A DNA stretch of 64,000 nucleotides from assembly GCF_900142135.1 (NCBI RefSeq), contig NZ_FQZU01000001.1, positions 409,653 through 473,652 of the forward strand, written 5' to 3'. A program made the translations under genes and the position numbers. Shown piece after piece: positions 47,122-57,310 of this stretch. Position 1 is the stretch's first letter, and each line of letters opens with the position of its first letter. Source of the stretch: Desulfatibacillum alkenivorans DSM 16219. GTDB lineage: Bacteria > Desulfobacterota > Desulfobacteria > Desulfobacterales > Desulfatibacillaceae. Under the pieces are notes generated by a model. It made no database searches. It was given only the letters and a program-made list of their open reading frames with translations, and was not told the DNA's origin.

Positions 47122-47796
47122 CTATTCCGGGCAGGGACCCAGGTATTGGCCCTTCATGCTATTATTCATCGTCATCATGCCCCCCTCTTTGGGCTTTACG
47201 GTAATCACCACGGTTCCTTCAAACGTTTTGCCGTGGTAAGTGATTTCGCCCCGCGAGTATGTGGCGGATTCCTGGTCAATGCATTCCATGGTCCAGTATA
47301 CGGTGTCGCCTTTGGCCTTCAAACCGGTGATTTTGCATTCGCCGTCGTCCGGTTTTTCCTGGGGTACGATGTTCTCCCGGGTCAGGCAGGTGGTGTAATT
47401 CTGGGGCGGCATGGTAAAGCCGTTGGCCTGCATGATCATGGTGGTCTTCCAGTTTCCCTCTTTCATGTTGATGGAGTTCCGGTCGATTTCCTCGATCACG
47501 CCTTGCGCCGGAGAGGGTTCAATCGCTGCGGTCCGGCCCTGGGGTTGATAGCTCTGGGCGGCCTGCTGCTGGTATGCGGCCGGCAGTTCCTCAGCCTCAT
47601 CCTCCTCTTCCTGCGCTTCTTCCATAGCCTCTTTGCCGGCGTTTTTTCCGCCCTCATAGGCTCCGTCAACAGCCTCTTCAATGCCCCGCTCCCCGGCTTT
47701 TTGCAGGGCGCCCTTCAGTTTGTCGTCAAACCAACCGGCCTGGGCGATGCCGGCCAAAAATACAAGGGTGAATAAAATGGCAAAAATTCGTTTCAT
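47122..47796 (-). CDS. Exported DUF3617 protein
   Basis: A 224-residue secreted protein. The signal peptide is MKRIFAILFTLVFLAGIAQA. A glutamate- and alanine-rich linker (EEAQEEEDEAEELPAAYQQQ) follows. The C-terminal half (about 105-224) matches DUF3617: MKEGNWKTTMIMQANGFTMPPQNYTTCLT, a cysteine pair (ECKITG...MECIDQ) and YHGKTFEGTVVITVKP. Function of the domain is unknown. It is co-transcribed with the downstream crotonase, an odd pairing. Confidence 0.75.
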   Translation of the reverse strand: MKRIFAILFTLVFLAGIAQAGWFDDKLKGALQKAGERGIEEAVDGAYEGGKNAGKEAMEEAQEEEDEAEELPAAYQQQAAQSYQPQGRTAAIEPSPAQGVIEEIDRNSINMKEGNWKTTMIMQANGFTMPPQNYTTCLTRENIVPQEKPDDGECKITGLKAKGDTVYWTMECIDQESATYSRGEITYHGKTFEGTVVITVKPKEGGMMTMNNSMKGQYLGPCPE

Positions 47797-47958
47797 TAAA
47801 AAATGTCCTTTCTAAAAAAAAACCTTTCCCCCAATTGAAAAAAACGGAGTTGGGATCGCCCGCCGCTCCACACTCATCAAGTCGCAGGAAACCCAATCTC
47901 CATTGCTTCATATAAAACATCCCCTCAGGAGAACAGGCGCTCCCCTTTATATCAGCGC

Positions 47959-49635
47959 CTATTCTTCCATTTCACAAGGCTTAAGCAGGCTTGTCGCCGT
48001 CATTTCCCCGGGTACAGGCAATTGCATAAGCTCCAAAATCGTCACGGCGATGTCCGACAGCTTGCCGTGGTCCACCAGGCTGCAGGAATCCGCGTCGTTG
48101 GCGACCCAGAAAAAATGCACGGGGCTGGTGGTGTGAGAGGTCTGCACTCCGCCGGTGGCCGGGTCGATCATCTGCTCCGCGTTGCCGTGGTCGGCAGTGA
48201 CCATCACAATCCCGTCTACGGCCAGAACCGCATCGCAGACCTTTTCCACGCATTCGTCCACGGCTTCCACGGCCTTGACCACGGCGTCAAAGTCGCCGGT
48301 GTGGCCCACCATGTCGCAGTTGGCGAAATTGATGGCGATGAAGTCGTAGCCCTTCTTTAGCCGGTCCCCGCCGTCCACGGAGTTTTCTTCCACGCTCAAT
48401 GTGGTTTTCTCCGTATTCTGCGCCTTGCTCCTGAGCGAATCGATGCTGCCGGTGACGGCCTCCAGGACCAGGTCCGCGACTTCGTACACGCTCATTTCAG
48501 GCTTTTGGTTTTCCGGAATGCTGATGGACTCCACCAAAACCCTGTCCTCCTTGGGAAAGGGCGCAACCAGCTTGCCGTTAAAGAAACTGGTGACATGGCG
48601 GTACTTCTGGTATTCGGAAATCCTGAGCTGCCACAGGCCGTGGTCCGCCAGCACCTTGCCAAGCAGGTTGGCCATGTTCATGGGCGGGATGATGGCCTGG
48701 GTGAACTCGTCGTAATACCTGGTAAGCCCGGCGAAAAAAACGTCCGGGACCGGCCCCCGGTCGAACTCCTTGAAGTCCGGCTCCACAAAAGCCTGAGCCA
48801 ACTGGATGGCCCGGTCCTGCCGGAAATTGGTATGGATGACCGAATCTCCGGGCCGGATCATGCCGCAGCACTCCCCGCAATCGTCCTCGATCATGGTGGG
48901 CTGGATGAATTCGTCGGTTTCCGGCGGAACGTCGCCTCCCTGTTGGGTTTTGGCGCGTTCGTAAGCCTGTTCGATGGCTTCTCTGGCGGATTTGGCCCTG
49001 AGCCCCGTTCCCTGCATGAGGGCGTCATAGGCTTTTTGGGTGCGGTCGTAATTCCGGCCCCGATCCATGGCGTAATACCGGCCCATGACGCTGGCGACCC
49101 GGCCCACGCCCAGTTCGGCCATTTTGTTCTCCAGCCTTTCCAGGTAGGTGAGGGCGCTTTGGGGCGGCGTGTCCCTGCCGTCGCTGAAAAAATGCACATA
49201 GACCTTTTTAAGGCCGTTTTCGGCGGCCCATCCCAAAAAAGCGTGCAGATGATCCTGCACCGCGTGCACGCCCTGGTCCTGGACCAGGCCCATGAGATGG
49301 AGGGCGGAGTCGTTTTTTTGGCAGTTTTCCAGGGCCTCCTTGACCCGGGGCGTTTCAAACAGCTCCCCGGATCGGATCATCTGGTCCACCCGGACGATTT
49401 CCTGCATGACGATCCTGCCGGCCCCCATGTTCAAATGCCCCACTTCCGAGGACCCCTGGGCGCCCGCCCGAACCCCGACGGGCTCTCCGGAGGCGTCGAT
49501 GGTGCAATGGGGATAGGTCTCCAGCAAATGCTTGAAGTGCGGCGTCCTGGCGGCGGCCACGGCGTCGCCTTTCCCGCCGTCTCCGATGCCCCAGCCGTCC
49601 CTGATCAGCAGAACCACAGGTCTTTTGGTATGCAT
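47959..49635 (-). CDS. gpmI: 2,3-bisphosphoglycerate-independent phosphoglycerate mutase
   Basis: A 558-residue alkaline-phosphatase-fold mutase that interconverts 3- and 2-phosphoglycerate using two Mn ions. It shows VVLLIRDGWGIGD near the N terminus, the active-site serine loop GSSEVGHLNMGAGR (GNSEVGH in most homologues), the metal site FANCDMVGHTGDFDAVVKAVEAVDEC and VTADHGNAEQMIDP. It is slightly longer than the usual 510 residues, with extra sequence around 230-260 (QQGGDVPPETDEF). Acts in glycolysis/gluconeogenesis in the cytosol. It lies 52 bp upstream of no other same-strand gene and downstream of the DUF3786 pair. Confidence 0.93.
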   Translation of the reverse strand: MHTKRPVVLLIRDGWGIGDGGKGDAVAAARTPHFKHLLETYPHCTIDASGEPVGVRAGAQGSSEVGHLNMGAGRIVMQEIVRVDQMIRSGELFETPRVKEALENCQKNDSALHLMGLVQDQGVHAVQDHLHAFLGWAAENGLKKVYVHFFSDGRDTPPQSALTYLERLENKMAELGVGRVASVMGRYYAMDRGRNYDRTQKAYDALMQGTGLRAKSAREAIEQAYERAKTQQGGDVPPETDEFIQPTMIEDDCGECCGMIRPGDSVIHTNFRQDRAIQLAQAFVEPDFKEFDRGPVPDVFFAGLTRYYDEFTQAIIPPMNMANLLGKVLADHGLWQLRISEYQKYRHVTSFFNGKLVAPFPKEDRVLVESISIPENQKPEMSVYEVADLVLEAVTGSIDSLRSKAQNTEKTTLSVEENSVDGGDRLKKGYDFIAINFANCDMVGHTGDFDAVVKAVEAVDECVEKVCDAVLAVDGIVMVTADHGNAEQMIDPATGGVQTSHTTSPVHFFWVANDADSCSLVDHGKLSDIAVTILELMQLPVPGEMTATSLLKPCEMEE

Positions 49636-49687
49636 TGTATTATCCTGATTTTTCGGGATGATAATCCCCGGAGGCGCGCCTCCCTGT

Positions 49688-50287
49688 TTACAGCAAGTTT
49701 AAAATCGTCCGGGAGGTGTATTCTCCCACGTCTGCCAGCCCGTCCGTGGGCATATGACTTCCAGCGTTGTTGGAAAACAAGCATGTAACGGAAGCAGGAA
49801 AATCATCGTCCGGCAAGTAAAAAATGTAGCACAGGCGGATTTTCGGCAAAGGCTGGACCACCATGGAAAAATCGCCCGGCATATCGTCCGGTCCGGCGGT
49901 CCCGTCCAGCTTCTCCAGAATCCCGTCCAGCCTGGCTTTGATGGCCTCCACCTTGGGGACCAGGATGTTTTCCGTATGCGTGGCGAAAGCCCCTGCGTAG
50001 GGCATGCTGTCGTCCATTTCCTTGAAAGCCTTGAAGGGCTGCTCCTTCATGGGCGTTTCCACGGCGTGAAGCGCATAGAGCGAGACCACCACCCCGGAGG
50101 GATCGGTCAGGGGCCGGCCGTCCAGAGAAATGCCTTCGGGGGTGATGACGCACTGGCCTCCAAAAGCCTTGAACAGGATTGCGTCGCCGTTCCTTTCCGC
50201 CCCAATGGCCGCTTCGGCGTTTCTGGTTTCGTTCTTGTACAGGGCGTTAATATTATCCAGAATGATAGCCGCGTAATTTCCGCTCAT
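49688..50287 (-). CDS. DUF3786 domain protein
   Basis: A 199-residue soluble protein of the DUF3786 type, often found in sulfate reducers and other anaerobes and sometimes linked to corrinoid or Fe-S proteins. Recognisable parts are ILFKAFGGQCVITPEGISLDGRPLTDPSGVVVSLYALHA, FKEMDDSMPYAGAF and QPLPKIRLCYIFYLPDDDFPASVTCLFSNNAGSHMPTDGLADVGEYTSRTIL. The ATG used overlaps the stop codon of the preceding gene (ATGA), so translation is coupled. Function unknown. Confidence 0.75.
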   Translation of the reverse strand: MSGNYAAIILDNINALYKNETRNAEAAIGAERNGDAILFKAFGGQCVITPEGISLDGRPLTDPSGVVVSLYALHAVETPMKEQPFKAFKEMDDSMPYAGAFATHTENILVPKVEAIKARLDGILEKLDGTAGPDDMPGDFSMVVQPLPKIRLCYIFYLPDDDFPASVTCLFSNNAGSHMPTDGLADVGEYTSRTILNLL

Positions 50288-50670
50288 ATACCGTTGTCCT
50301 CTTTGATCAGCCATCCGTGGGGGATGCCTGCTTCCTTCATTTTTTGCCTGGTGTCCTCCACCACAAAGGGCGTGGCGCGGACGGCCAGGCTGCCTTTGCG
50401 CACCCAGATGCGAACCATGGTCACGCTCTCCCCCTCCGAATTGACCAGGCTGGGGAGCTTCTCCGCATGATCGATATCCGCCATGGCGAACTCATAATAA
50501 AAAGTATTGGACGAAAACGGGTCCACGATCAAAATCAATTTTTCCGAGTCCAGGGAGTGCTTTTGGGGCGCTCCGGTATAAGGGACGTGGGTTGCCGGAA
50601 GGTTCCTGACTTTTTTATATGGTTCAATTTCGTACTTGGCGGCTTTTTCCAGCAAAGTTTTTACGGTCAT
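50284..50670 (-). CDS. Conserved small protein of unknown function
   Basis: A 128-residue soluble protein; I do not recognise its family with confidence. It starts at an ATG after TGGAGGACATC. Notable segments are DSEKLILIVDPFSSNTFYYEFAMADIDHAEKLP and SEGESVTMVRIWVRKGSLAVRATPFVVEDT. It has no membrane segment and no cysteine motif. It overlaps the DUF3786 gene by 4 bp, so the two act as a unit. Confidence 0.6.
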   Translation of the reverse strand: MTVKTLLEKAAKYEIEPYKKVRNLPATHVPYTGAPQKHSLDSEKLILIVDPFSSNTFYYEFAMADIDHAEKLPSLVNSEGESVTMVRIWVRKGSLAVRATPFVVEDTRQKMKEAGIPHGWLIKEDNGI

Positions 50671-50785
50671 GATGTCCTCCACAATCAACAATGAGAAAAT
50701 GAAAACAAACATGGGCGCAATGGCTTGGCGATATCACAAGGGGGAAATCCTGGCAAGGCCGGCGGAACACCCCTCCATTTTTTTC

Positions 50786-50814
50786 TTGACAGAGCCTTTT
50801 GCTCCTGGTATCGA
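50786..50814 (+). promoter_or_regulatory. Sigma-70-type promoter of the PaaK/liv cluster
   Basis: A perfect TTGACA -35, then a 17-bp spacer and TATCGA as a weak -10. It is the best candidate upstream of the first ligase gene and implies a leader of about 280 nt. Confidence 0.5.
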
Positions 50815-51098
50815 ACCGTTAACCTTAATGGTTATTTATAAAACATATAGCTACGAATCGGGCGGCAGATGTCTGGTATCTTTTTTTTCTTTTTTTATTT
50901 TACCAGGTCTGCTCGTGAGATGGCAACATGATCAATAACTGACAGATTGCCAGCCACGGGTAGACAGCACGCCTCCCGTGGCTATGTAGTAGTTTATTAT
51001 AGGCCGTGGGAAGCTAATCCCACGGCCTTTTTGCATTTTAAGGGTTTTAAACGTTTAACAAACCCATGTTTCATGGGCGACGAAGGAGGACTAAGGGT
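50815..51098 (+). promoter_or_regulatory. Structured leader of the PaaK/liv cluster
   Basis: The leader holds three inverted repeats: GCAGA...CTGGTA with TACCAG...TCTGC enclosing a T-rich loop (about 50865-50931), GCCACGGG with CCCGTGGC (about 50953-50992), and the terminator hairpin at 51002. The CCACGG and CCGTGG arms of the last two can pair with each other in alternative combinations, as in an attenuator. No known riboswitch class is recognised. Confidence 0.45.
51002..51032 (+). terminator. Rho-independent terminator 67 bp before the first ligase gene
   Basis: GGCCGTGGGA-AGCTAA-TCCCACGGCC (10-bp stem) followed by TTTTT. It points into the ligase gene, so it either ends an upstream transcript or attenuates the cluster. 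Confidence 0.82.
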
Positions 51099-52400
51099 AT
51101 GATTTTTAACATGGAATTTGAAACGCTTCCCAGGGAGGCTATTGAAGCCATCCAGTTGCGCAGGCTCAAGGCGGTAGTGGAAAGAGCCTACAACAATGTG
51201 CCTTTTTATCGGAAAAAATACGATGAAGCGGGCATAAAGCCAGCCGATATCCAGAAGCTGGAGGACATCCAAAAACTGCCCTTCACCACCAAGCAGGACC
51301 TTCGCGACAACTACCCCTTCGGCATGTTCGCCGTACCCATGGACAACGTGGTGCGCATCCACGCTTCCTCCGGAACCACCGGCCAGCCCACGGTGGTCGG
51401 CTACACGGCCCGCGACATCTCCACCTGGGCCGAGCTCATGGCCCGTTCCCTGCAAGCCGGCGGCGCCACCCGGGACGACATCATTCACAATGCCTACGGC
51501 TACGGTTTGTTCACCGGCGGCCTGGGCGTGCATTACGGCGCGGAATGCCTGGGCGCCTCGGTCATTCCCATTTCCGGCGGCATGACCGAACGCCAGGTGC
51601 TGATCATGAAGGATTTCCGTCCTTCCATCCTCACATGCACCCCGTCCTACGCCCTCCATCTGGCCGAAGCCGCCGTGGAAAACGGCATGGACTTCGCCGA
51701 TTTCAACTTCCGCGCAGGCATCTTCGGCGCCGAGCCCTGGTCTGAAGCCATGCGTCAGGAAATCGAGAAGAAGCTGCATCTCTCCGCGGTGGACATCTAC
51801 GGCCTCTCCGAAGTTCTGGGGCCAGGCGTGGCCATGGAATGCCAGGAGGCCAAAGCCGGCCTGCACGTGTGGGAAGACCATTTCATCCCTGAAATCATCA
51901 ATCCGGACACGGAAAAGAACGTGGCCGCCGGAGAAACCGGCGAGCTGATTTTCACCAGCCTGACCAAAGAGGCTTTCCCGGTCATTCGTTACAGAACCCG
52001 CGACATCTCCAGCCTCAACTACAGCCCTTGCGTATGCGGACGCACCCATGTGCGCATGAACCGCGTCAGCGGCCGCACCGACGACATGCTCATCATCCGG
52101 GGCGTGAACGTGTTCCCCTCCCAGATCGAGTCCGTGCTCATGGAAGTCTCCCAGGTGGAGCCCCATTACCAATTGGTAGTGGACCGGGAAGGCGCCATGG
52201 ACACCCTTACCGTCAAGGTGGAAGTGGGCGAAGGCTTTTTCTCCGACGAAGTCAAGCAGCTCCAGAGCCTGCAGGCCGAAATCGCCGGCCACATCAAGGA
52301 GCTTTTGGGCGTGTCCGTCAAGGTCAAGCTGGTGGAGCCCAAAACCATTGCGCGCAGCCAGGGCAAGGCCGTTCGCGTCATCGACAACCGCAAAATTTAA
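51099..52400 (+). CDS. Phenylacetate-CoA ligase family protein (PaaK-like), intact
   Basis: A 433-residue AMP-forming aryl-CoA ligase. The nucleotide loop is [10 protein letters not shown] (89-98). [57 protein letters not shown] and the C-terminal lysine motif [11 protein letters not shown] complete a normal catalytic set. AAGGAGG precedes the ATG. PaaK homologues next to ACT-domain genes and liv transporters are common in anaerobes that ferment or oxidise amino acids through aryl or acyl-CoA. Substrate may be phenylacetate, indoleacetate or a branched acid; not resolvable here. Confidence 0.9.
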   Translation: MIFNMEFETLPREAIEAIQLRRLKAVVERAYNNVPFYRKKYDEAGIKPADIQKLEDIQKLPFTTKQDLRDNYPFGMFAVPMDNVVRIHASSGTTGQPTVVGYTARDISTWAELMARSLQAGGATRDDIIHNAYGYGLFTGGLGVHYGAECLGASVIPISGGMTERQVLIMKDFRPSILTCTPSYALHLAEAAVENGMDFADFNFRAGIFGAEPWSEAMRQEIEKKLHLSAVDIYGLSEVLGPGVAMECQEAKAGLHVWEDHFIPEIINPDTEKNVAAGETGELIFTSLTKEAFPVIRYRTRDISSLNYSPCVCGRTHVRMNRVSGRTDDMLIIRGVNVFPSQIESVLMEVSQVEPHYQLVVDREGAMDTLTVKVEVGEGFFSDEVKQLQSLQAEIAGHIKELLGVSVKVKLVEPKTIARSQGKAVRVIDNRKI

Positions 52401-52415
52401 GCCAGGAGGCTAATT

Positions 52416-52847
52416 ATGTTTGCAGATCAAATTTCCGTGTTTCTCGAGAATAAAGCAGGCAGGCTGGCGGAGGTCACCAAAACCCTGGCCGGCGCCTCCG
52501 TCAATATCCGGGCCCTTTCCCTGGCCGACACCTCGGACTTCGGCATTCTCCGCCTGATCGTGGATAACAACGACAAAGCGGAATCCGCCCTGAAAGAGGC
52601 CGGCTTCACCGTGCGCACCACCCGGGTGGTCGCCGTGGAAGTTTCGGACAAGCCAGGCGGCCTGATGAGCATCCTGGAGTTTTTGGATTCCAAGCAGATC
52701 AACGTGGAATACATGTACGCGTTCGTGCGCCAAAGGCACGACAACGCGGTCATGATTTTCCGGTTCGACAACACCGACAGCGCCGTGGAAGCGCTGACTT
52801 CGGAAGGTTTTGCAGTGATCAAAGGAGATGAGTTGTACACCATGTAG
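52416..52847 (+). CDS. Tandem ACT-domain protein
   Basis: A 143-residue protein of two ACT domains: DQISVFLENKAGRLAEVTKTLAGASVNIRALSLADTSDFGILRLIV (residues 4-50) and VVAVEVSDKPGGLMSILEFLDSKQINVEYMYAFV (about 71-104). ACT domains bind amino acids and regulate partners. It starts 15 bp after the ligase gene, in one transcript, and probably senses a branched-chain or aromatic amino acid for the ligase or transporter. A close paralogue is at 59385. Confidence 0.9.
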   Translation: MFADQISVFLENKAGRLAEVTKTLAGASVNIRALSLADTSDFGILRLIVDNNDKAESALKEAGFTVRTTRVVAVEVSDKPGGLMSILEFLDSKQINVEYMYAFVRQRHDNAVMIFRFDNTDSAVEALTSEGFAVIKGDELYTM

Positions 52848-52892
52848 TTAACCCATAAGCAGTTAACCCAAACGACCCAACAAGGAGGCGGC

Positions 52893-54050
52893 ATGAAAGC
52901 AGGAAAGATGAAAACATTGGCGACATTGGCAGTTTGCATTGTATTGGCGGGCTTGGTATTTGCGCCTGGAGCTTTTGCGAAAGACACATACAAGATCGGC
53001 GGCATCTTTTCCGTGACAGGCGGAGCTTCCTTTTTGGGCGCCCCTGAAAAAATGAGCATGCAGATGGTGGTGGACCAGATCAACGCCGCCGGCGGCATTG
53101 ACGGCCACATGCTGGAAGCCGTGATCTACGACACCAAGGGCGATCCCACCGAAGCGGTCAACTTCGCCAACAAGCTGATCAACAAGGACAGGGTCCTGGC
53201 CATCGTCGGCCCCAGCACCACCCCCACCACCATGGCGGTGATTCCCCTGTGCGTGCGCGCCCGGCTGCCTTTGATCAGCTGCGCCGCTGGCAACGGGATC
53301 GTCAACCCCATCCAGCCTTACGTGTTCAAAACCGCTCAGAGCGACATCCAGGCCGTGGCGACCATCTATGCCTACATGAAAGAGCAGGGCATGAAAAAAA
53401 TCGCTATCCTGTGCGTGGATAACGGGTTTGGCGCCAGCGGCGCCGTGCAACTGCGCGAGCAGGCCGCCAAGTTCGGCCTGGAAGTGGTCAGCGATGAAAG
53501 CTACGGCGGAAAAGACACCGACATGACCGCCCAGCTCACCAAGGCCCGCAAGGCCGCCCCCGACGCTCTGGTCTGCTGGGGAACCAACCCCGGACCCGCG
53601 GTCGTCGCCAAGAACGCCCAGCAGCTCAAGCTGGACTTTCCCCTGTTCATGAGCCACGGCGTGGCTTCCCCCAAGTTCATTGACATTGCCGGAGACGCCT
53701 GCGAGGGCATCATGCTGCCTACGGGCGCCGTGCTCATCGCCGACACCCTGGCCGCTGACTACCATCAGAAAGCCGCTCTGGACAAATACATCAGCGATTA
53801 CAAAAACGCTTACAATGCCGGCGTTTCCGGCTTCGGGGGATACGCCTACGACGCCATGAAGATTCTGGAAATCGCCCTTAAGGGAACCAACGGCGACAAA
53901 GCCAAAATCCGCGACAACATCGAAGCCATTCAGGGTTACATCGGCGTAACCGGCACGTTCAACTTCTCCCCCACGGAGCACAACGGCCTGGGCGCCGACT
54001 CCTTCCTCATGGTGGAGATCGCCGATGGAACCTGGAAGGTTATGAAATAA
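52893..54050 (+). CDS. livK: Branched-chain amino acid-type ABC transporter substrate-binding protein
   Basis: A 385-residue periplasmic-binding protein of the LivJ/LivK class. Signal peptide: LATLAVCIVLAGLVFAPGAFA. Mature motifs are YKIGGIFSVTGGASFLGAPEKMSMQMVVDQINAAGGIDGHMLEAVIYDTKGDPTEAVNFANKLI, IVGPSTTPTTMAVIPL and VTGTFNFSPTEHNGL. It may bind leucine-type amino acids or an aromatic acid, since related proteins accept both. It is followed by a terminator-like hairpin before livH. Confidence 0.9.
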   Translation: MKAGKMKTLATLAVCIVLAGLVFAPGAFAKDTYKIGGIFSVTGGASFLGAPEKMSMQMVVDQINAAGGIDGHMLEAVIYDTKGDPTEAVNFANKLINKDRVLAIVGPSTTPTTMAVIPLCVRARLPLISCAAGNGIVNPIQPYVFKTAQSDIQAVATIYAYMKEQGMKKIAILCVDNGFGASGAVQLREQAAKFGLEVVSDESYGGKDTDMTAQLTKARKAAPDALVCWGTNPGPAVVAKNAQQLKLDFPLFMSHGVASPKFIDIAGDACEGIMLPTGAVLIADTLAADYHQKAALDKYISDYKNAYNAGVSGFGGYAYDAMKILEIALKGTNGDKAKIRDNIEAIQGYIGVTGTFNFSPTEHNGLGADSFLMVEIADGTWKVMK

Positions 54051-54068
54051 TTAACCATGCCGGAATAA

Positions 54069-54094
54069 TCCCCCCGGAGACGGGGGGATTTTTT
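54069..54094 (+). terminator. Hairpin-T tract between livK and livH
   Basis: TCCCCCC-GGAGAC-GGGGGGA followed by TTTTTT lies just after the livK stop codon. It probably causes partial termination, giving more binding protein than membrane components. Confidence 0.8.
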
Positions 54095-54206
54095 CAGTGC
54101 ATTCCATCGTGAAATATGGTAGCACCCCAAGGGGAGGCTCGCCCATGCTGCGGCCTCCCCTCTAAATTATAATCAAAATATTTTCAGTATATTTGGACAA
54201 TCCGCC

Positions 54207-55085
54207 ATGATGCAGGAACTCTTACAGTATCTGTTCGGAGGCATCACGAACGGCGCTATATACGCCGTTATTGCTCTGGGCTTTTCCACCTTGTACAGCG
54301 CCACGGACCTGATTAACTTCGCCCAGGGCGAGTTCGTCATGCTCGGGGCTTTGCTGCTGGTCACCCTGTGGCTGAACCTGGGCCTGCCCCTGCCTTTGGC
54401 CTTTGTGCTTGTGGTGCTGGCCGTAGGGCTGGCGGGAATCATCTTTGAGCGGCTGGCCATTCGCACGGTGAGCAAGCCCGACCCCATTGTCTTGGTGATC
54501 ATCACCGTGGGCGCCTCGATTTTCCTGCGGGGACTCGGCATGGTGGGGTGGGGCAGGGACCCCCTGGCCATTCCCTCCTTTTTCAAGCTGGATTCCATTG
54601 AAATCGCCGGCGCCTACTTGCTGCCCCAAAGCCTGTTTATCGTCATTACAGTCACAATTCTGGTGGCGGCTCTGACCTTTTTCTATAAAAAGACCCTGAC
54701 CGGCAAGGCCATGAGCGCCTGCGCCATCAATAAAAAGGCTGCCTCCCTGCTGGGAATCGGCACGGAACGCATGACCCTGATGGCTTTCGCCCTGGCCACC
54801 GGCCTGGGCGCCGTGGCCGGCGTTATGATTGCGCCCATCACCATGGCCACTTACGACATGGGCTCCATGCTGGGCCTGAAAGGCTTTTGCGCCGCCATGC
54901 TGGGCGGCTTGGGAAGCCTGTGGGGCGCTTTGATCGGCGGCCTGCTTTTGGGCATAGCCGAAGCCTTGGGGGTGGGGTTTGTGTCTTCGGGCCTGAAAGA
55001 CGCCATCGCCTTTTTACTTTTATTACTCATCCTGTACATCCGGCCCACGGGCATCCTGGGAGCAAAGTCCAGCCATCGGTTCTGA
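54207..55085 (+). CDS. livH: Branched-chain amino acid ABC transporter permease LivH
   Basis: A 292-residue inner-membrane permease with about eight hydrophobic segments. It opens QYLFGGITNGAIYAVIALGFSTLYSATDLINFAQGEFVMLGALL, the usual LivH N terminus, and has KAMSACAINKKAASLLGIGTERMTLMAFALATGLGAVAGVM and GLKGFCAAMLGGLGSLWGALIGGLLLGIAEALG. Located 156 bp after livK and 25 bp before livM. Confidence 0.93.
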   Translation: MMQELLQYLFGGITNGAIYAVIALGFSTLYSATDLINFAQGEFVMLGALLLVTLWLNLGLPLPLAFVLVVLAVGLAGIIFERLAIRTVSKPDPIVLVIITVGASIFLRGLGMVGWGRDPLAIPSFFKLDSIEIAGAYLLPQSLFIVITVTILVAALTFFYKKTLTGKAMSACAINKKAASLLGIGTERMTLMAFALATGLGAVAGVMIAPITMATYDMGSMLGLKGFCAAMLGGLGSLWGALIGGLLLGIAEALGVGFVSSGLKDAIAFLLLLLILYIRPTGILGAKSSHRF

Positions 55086-56059
55086 TGCGCCCGCGGCTGC
55101 GAAGGCCGGAATGAATGAAAACTGGTTTGACGCCATGAAACAATCTTGGAAAAAAGGCTTGGCCTTCTTCGTCTTTGCAGGCGTGATTTTTTTCGCCGGG
55201 CTTTTCCTGGACAATTATTTTTATCAACAGCAGCTCACGTTCATCGGCATATTCACCCTGCTCGCCGTGGGGCTGAACATGCTCATGGGCTACGCCGGGC
55301 AGATTTCCCTGGGGCACGCGGCATTTTACGGCATCGGAGCCTATACCACGGGCGCCCTCACCGTGCACCTGGGGTGGTCCCCCTGGGCATCCCTGCCATG
55401 CGCCCTGGCCGCGTCCGGAATCATCGCCTACATCGTGGGCAAGCCGACCTTAAAACTTTCGGGCTACTACCTGGGCATGGGAACCCTTGGGTTCGGCATG
55501 ATCATGCATGTCCTTTTCCGGGAGTGGGGAAGCATCACCGGCGGCCCCAACGGACTCGTGGGCATCCCCTCCCTCAGCCTGTGGGGGATAGACCTTTCCA
55601 CCGGCCGCAATTATCTGTGGGTGGTGTGGGGCTGCGTGCTCATAACCTTCTTTATTTGCGACCGCCTGGTGAACTCCCGCGTGGGACGAGCCTTGCGGGC
55701 CATTCACTTCAGCGAGCAGGCGGCCTCCGCAGTCGGTGTGGATACGGCCAAAGCCAAGCTGCAGGTCTTTGTGTTCAGCGCCATAATCGCCGCATTGGCC
55801 GGTTTTTTGTACGCCCATCTGGTCATGTTCATCAGCCCCGGCAGCTTTAACTTTCTGGTTTCCGTCAAGTTGGTGGCCATGGTGGTCATCGGCGGCATGG
55901 CGAGCATCTGGGGCGCCTTGCTGGGCTCGACCCTGCTGACCATGCTGCCTGAATGGCTGCACGCGTTTTCCGATTATGAAATGGTAATTTACGGGGGCAT
56001 CCTCATGGGCGTGATGATTTTTCTGCCCCAGGGACTTACCCGGGGAGTATTGGATATCT

Positions 56060-56839
<780 letters not shown>

Positions 56840-57310
56840 GGAATGGGGTCAAATCTACGTTTGACGTTTGAGACCCGGCAAGGCGGGCTTTTAGGGAGCT
56901 GATGGGTGATTTTTGTTGGGTTTCGCAGGCTCAACCCAACCTACGTCGCAACAAGCAAAGCTGTAGGTTGGGTTGCGAAGTCCGGCTATGCCGTTACAAG
57001 GCGCCAATAATGCTATTGGACTTCAAACCCAACATGAAAGGGTTCATGGGACCAAATTGCTTGAAATAGAAGCGGCAAGGGATCATTTTGTTTGGGTTTC
57101 GCAGGCTCAACCCAACCTATATGGCGCCAAGCAAATCCGTTGGGTGGTTCTGCGCAAGAGGACATTTGCTTAGGAAGGCATTTATCCTTCTTTCAATGGC
57201 AAATATGATCCATTTATGATCACGCGCAGGTTCGCCCAACAAAATGATGGATATAAAACCGGGCGTCACCCGCCCGGCAATAATACGGCCCATCTGGGGC
57301 TGGAGGCAAA
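56840..57310. repeat. Repeat insertion between livG and livF
   Basis: No gene supported. Two direct copies of TTGGGTTTCGCAGGCTCAACCCAACCTA lie near 56916-56943 and 57092-57119. Between them is a GTAGGTTGGGTTGCGAAGTCCGG...GGCGCC...TGGACTTCAAACCC segment, related in inverted orientation to 474-525. The segment splits an otherwise tightly packed operon. Confidence 0.75.
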
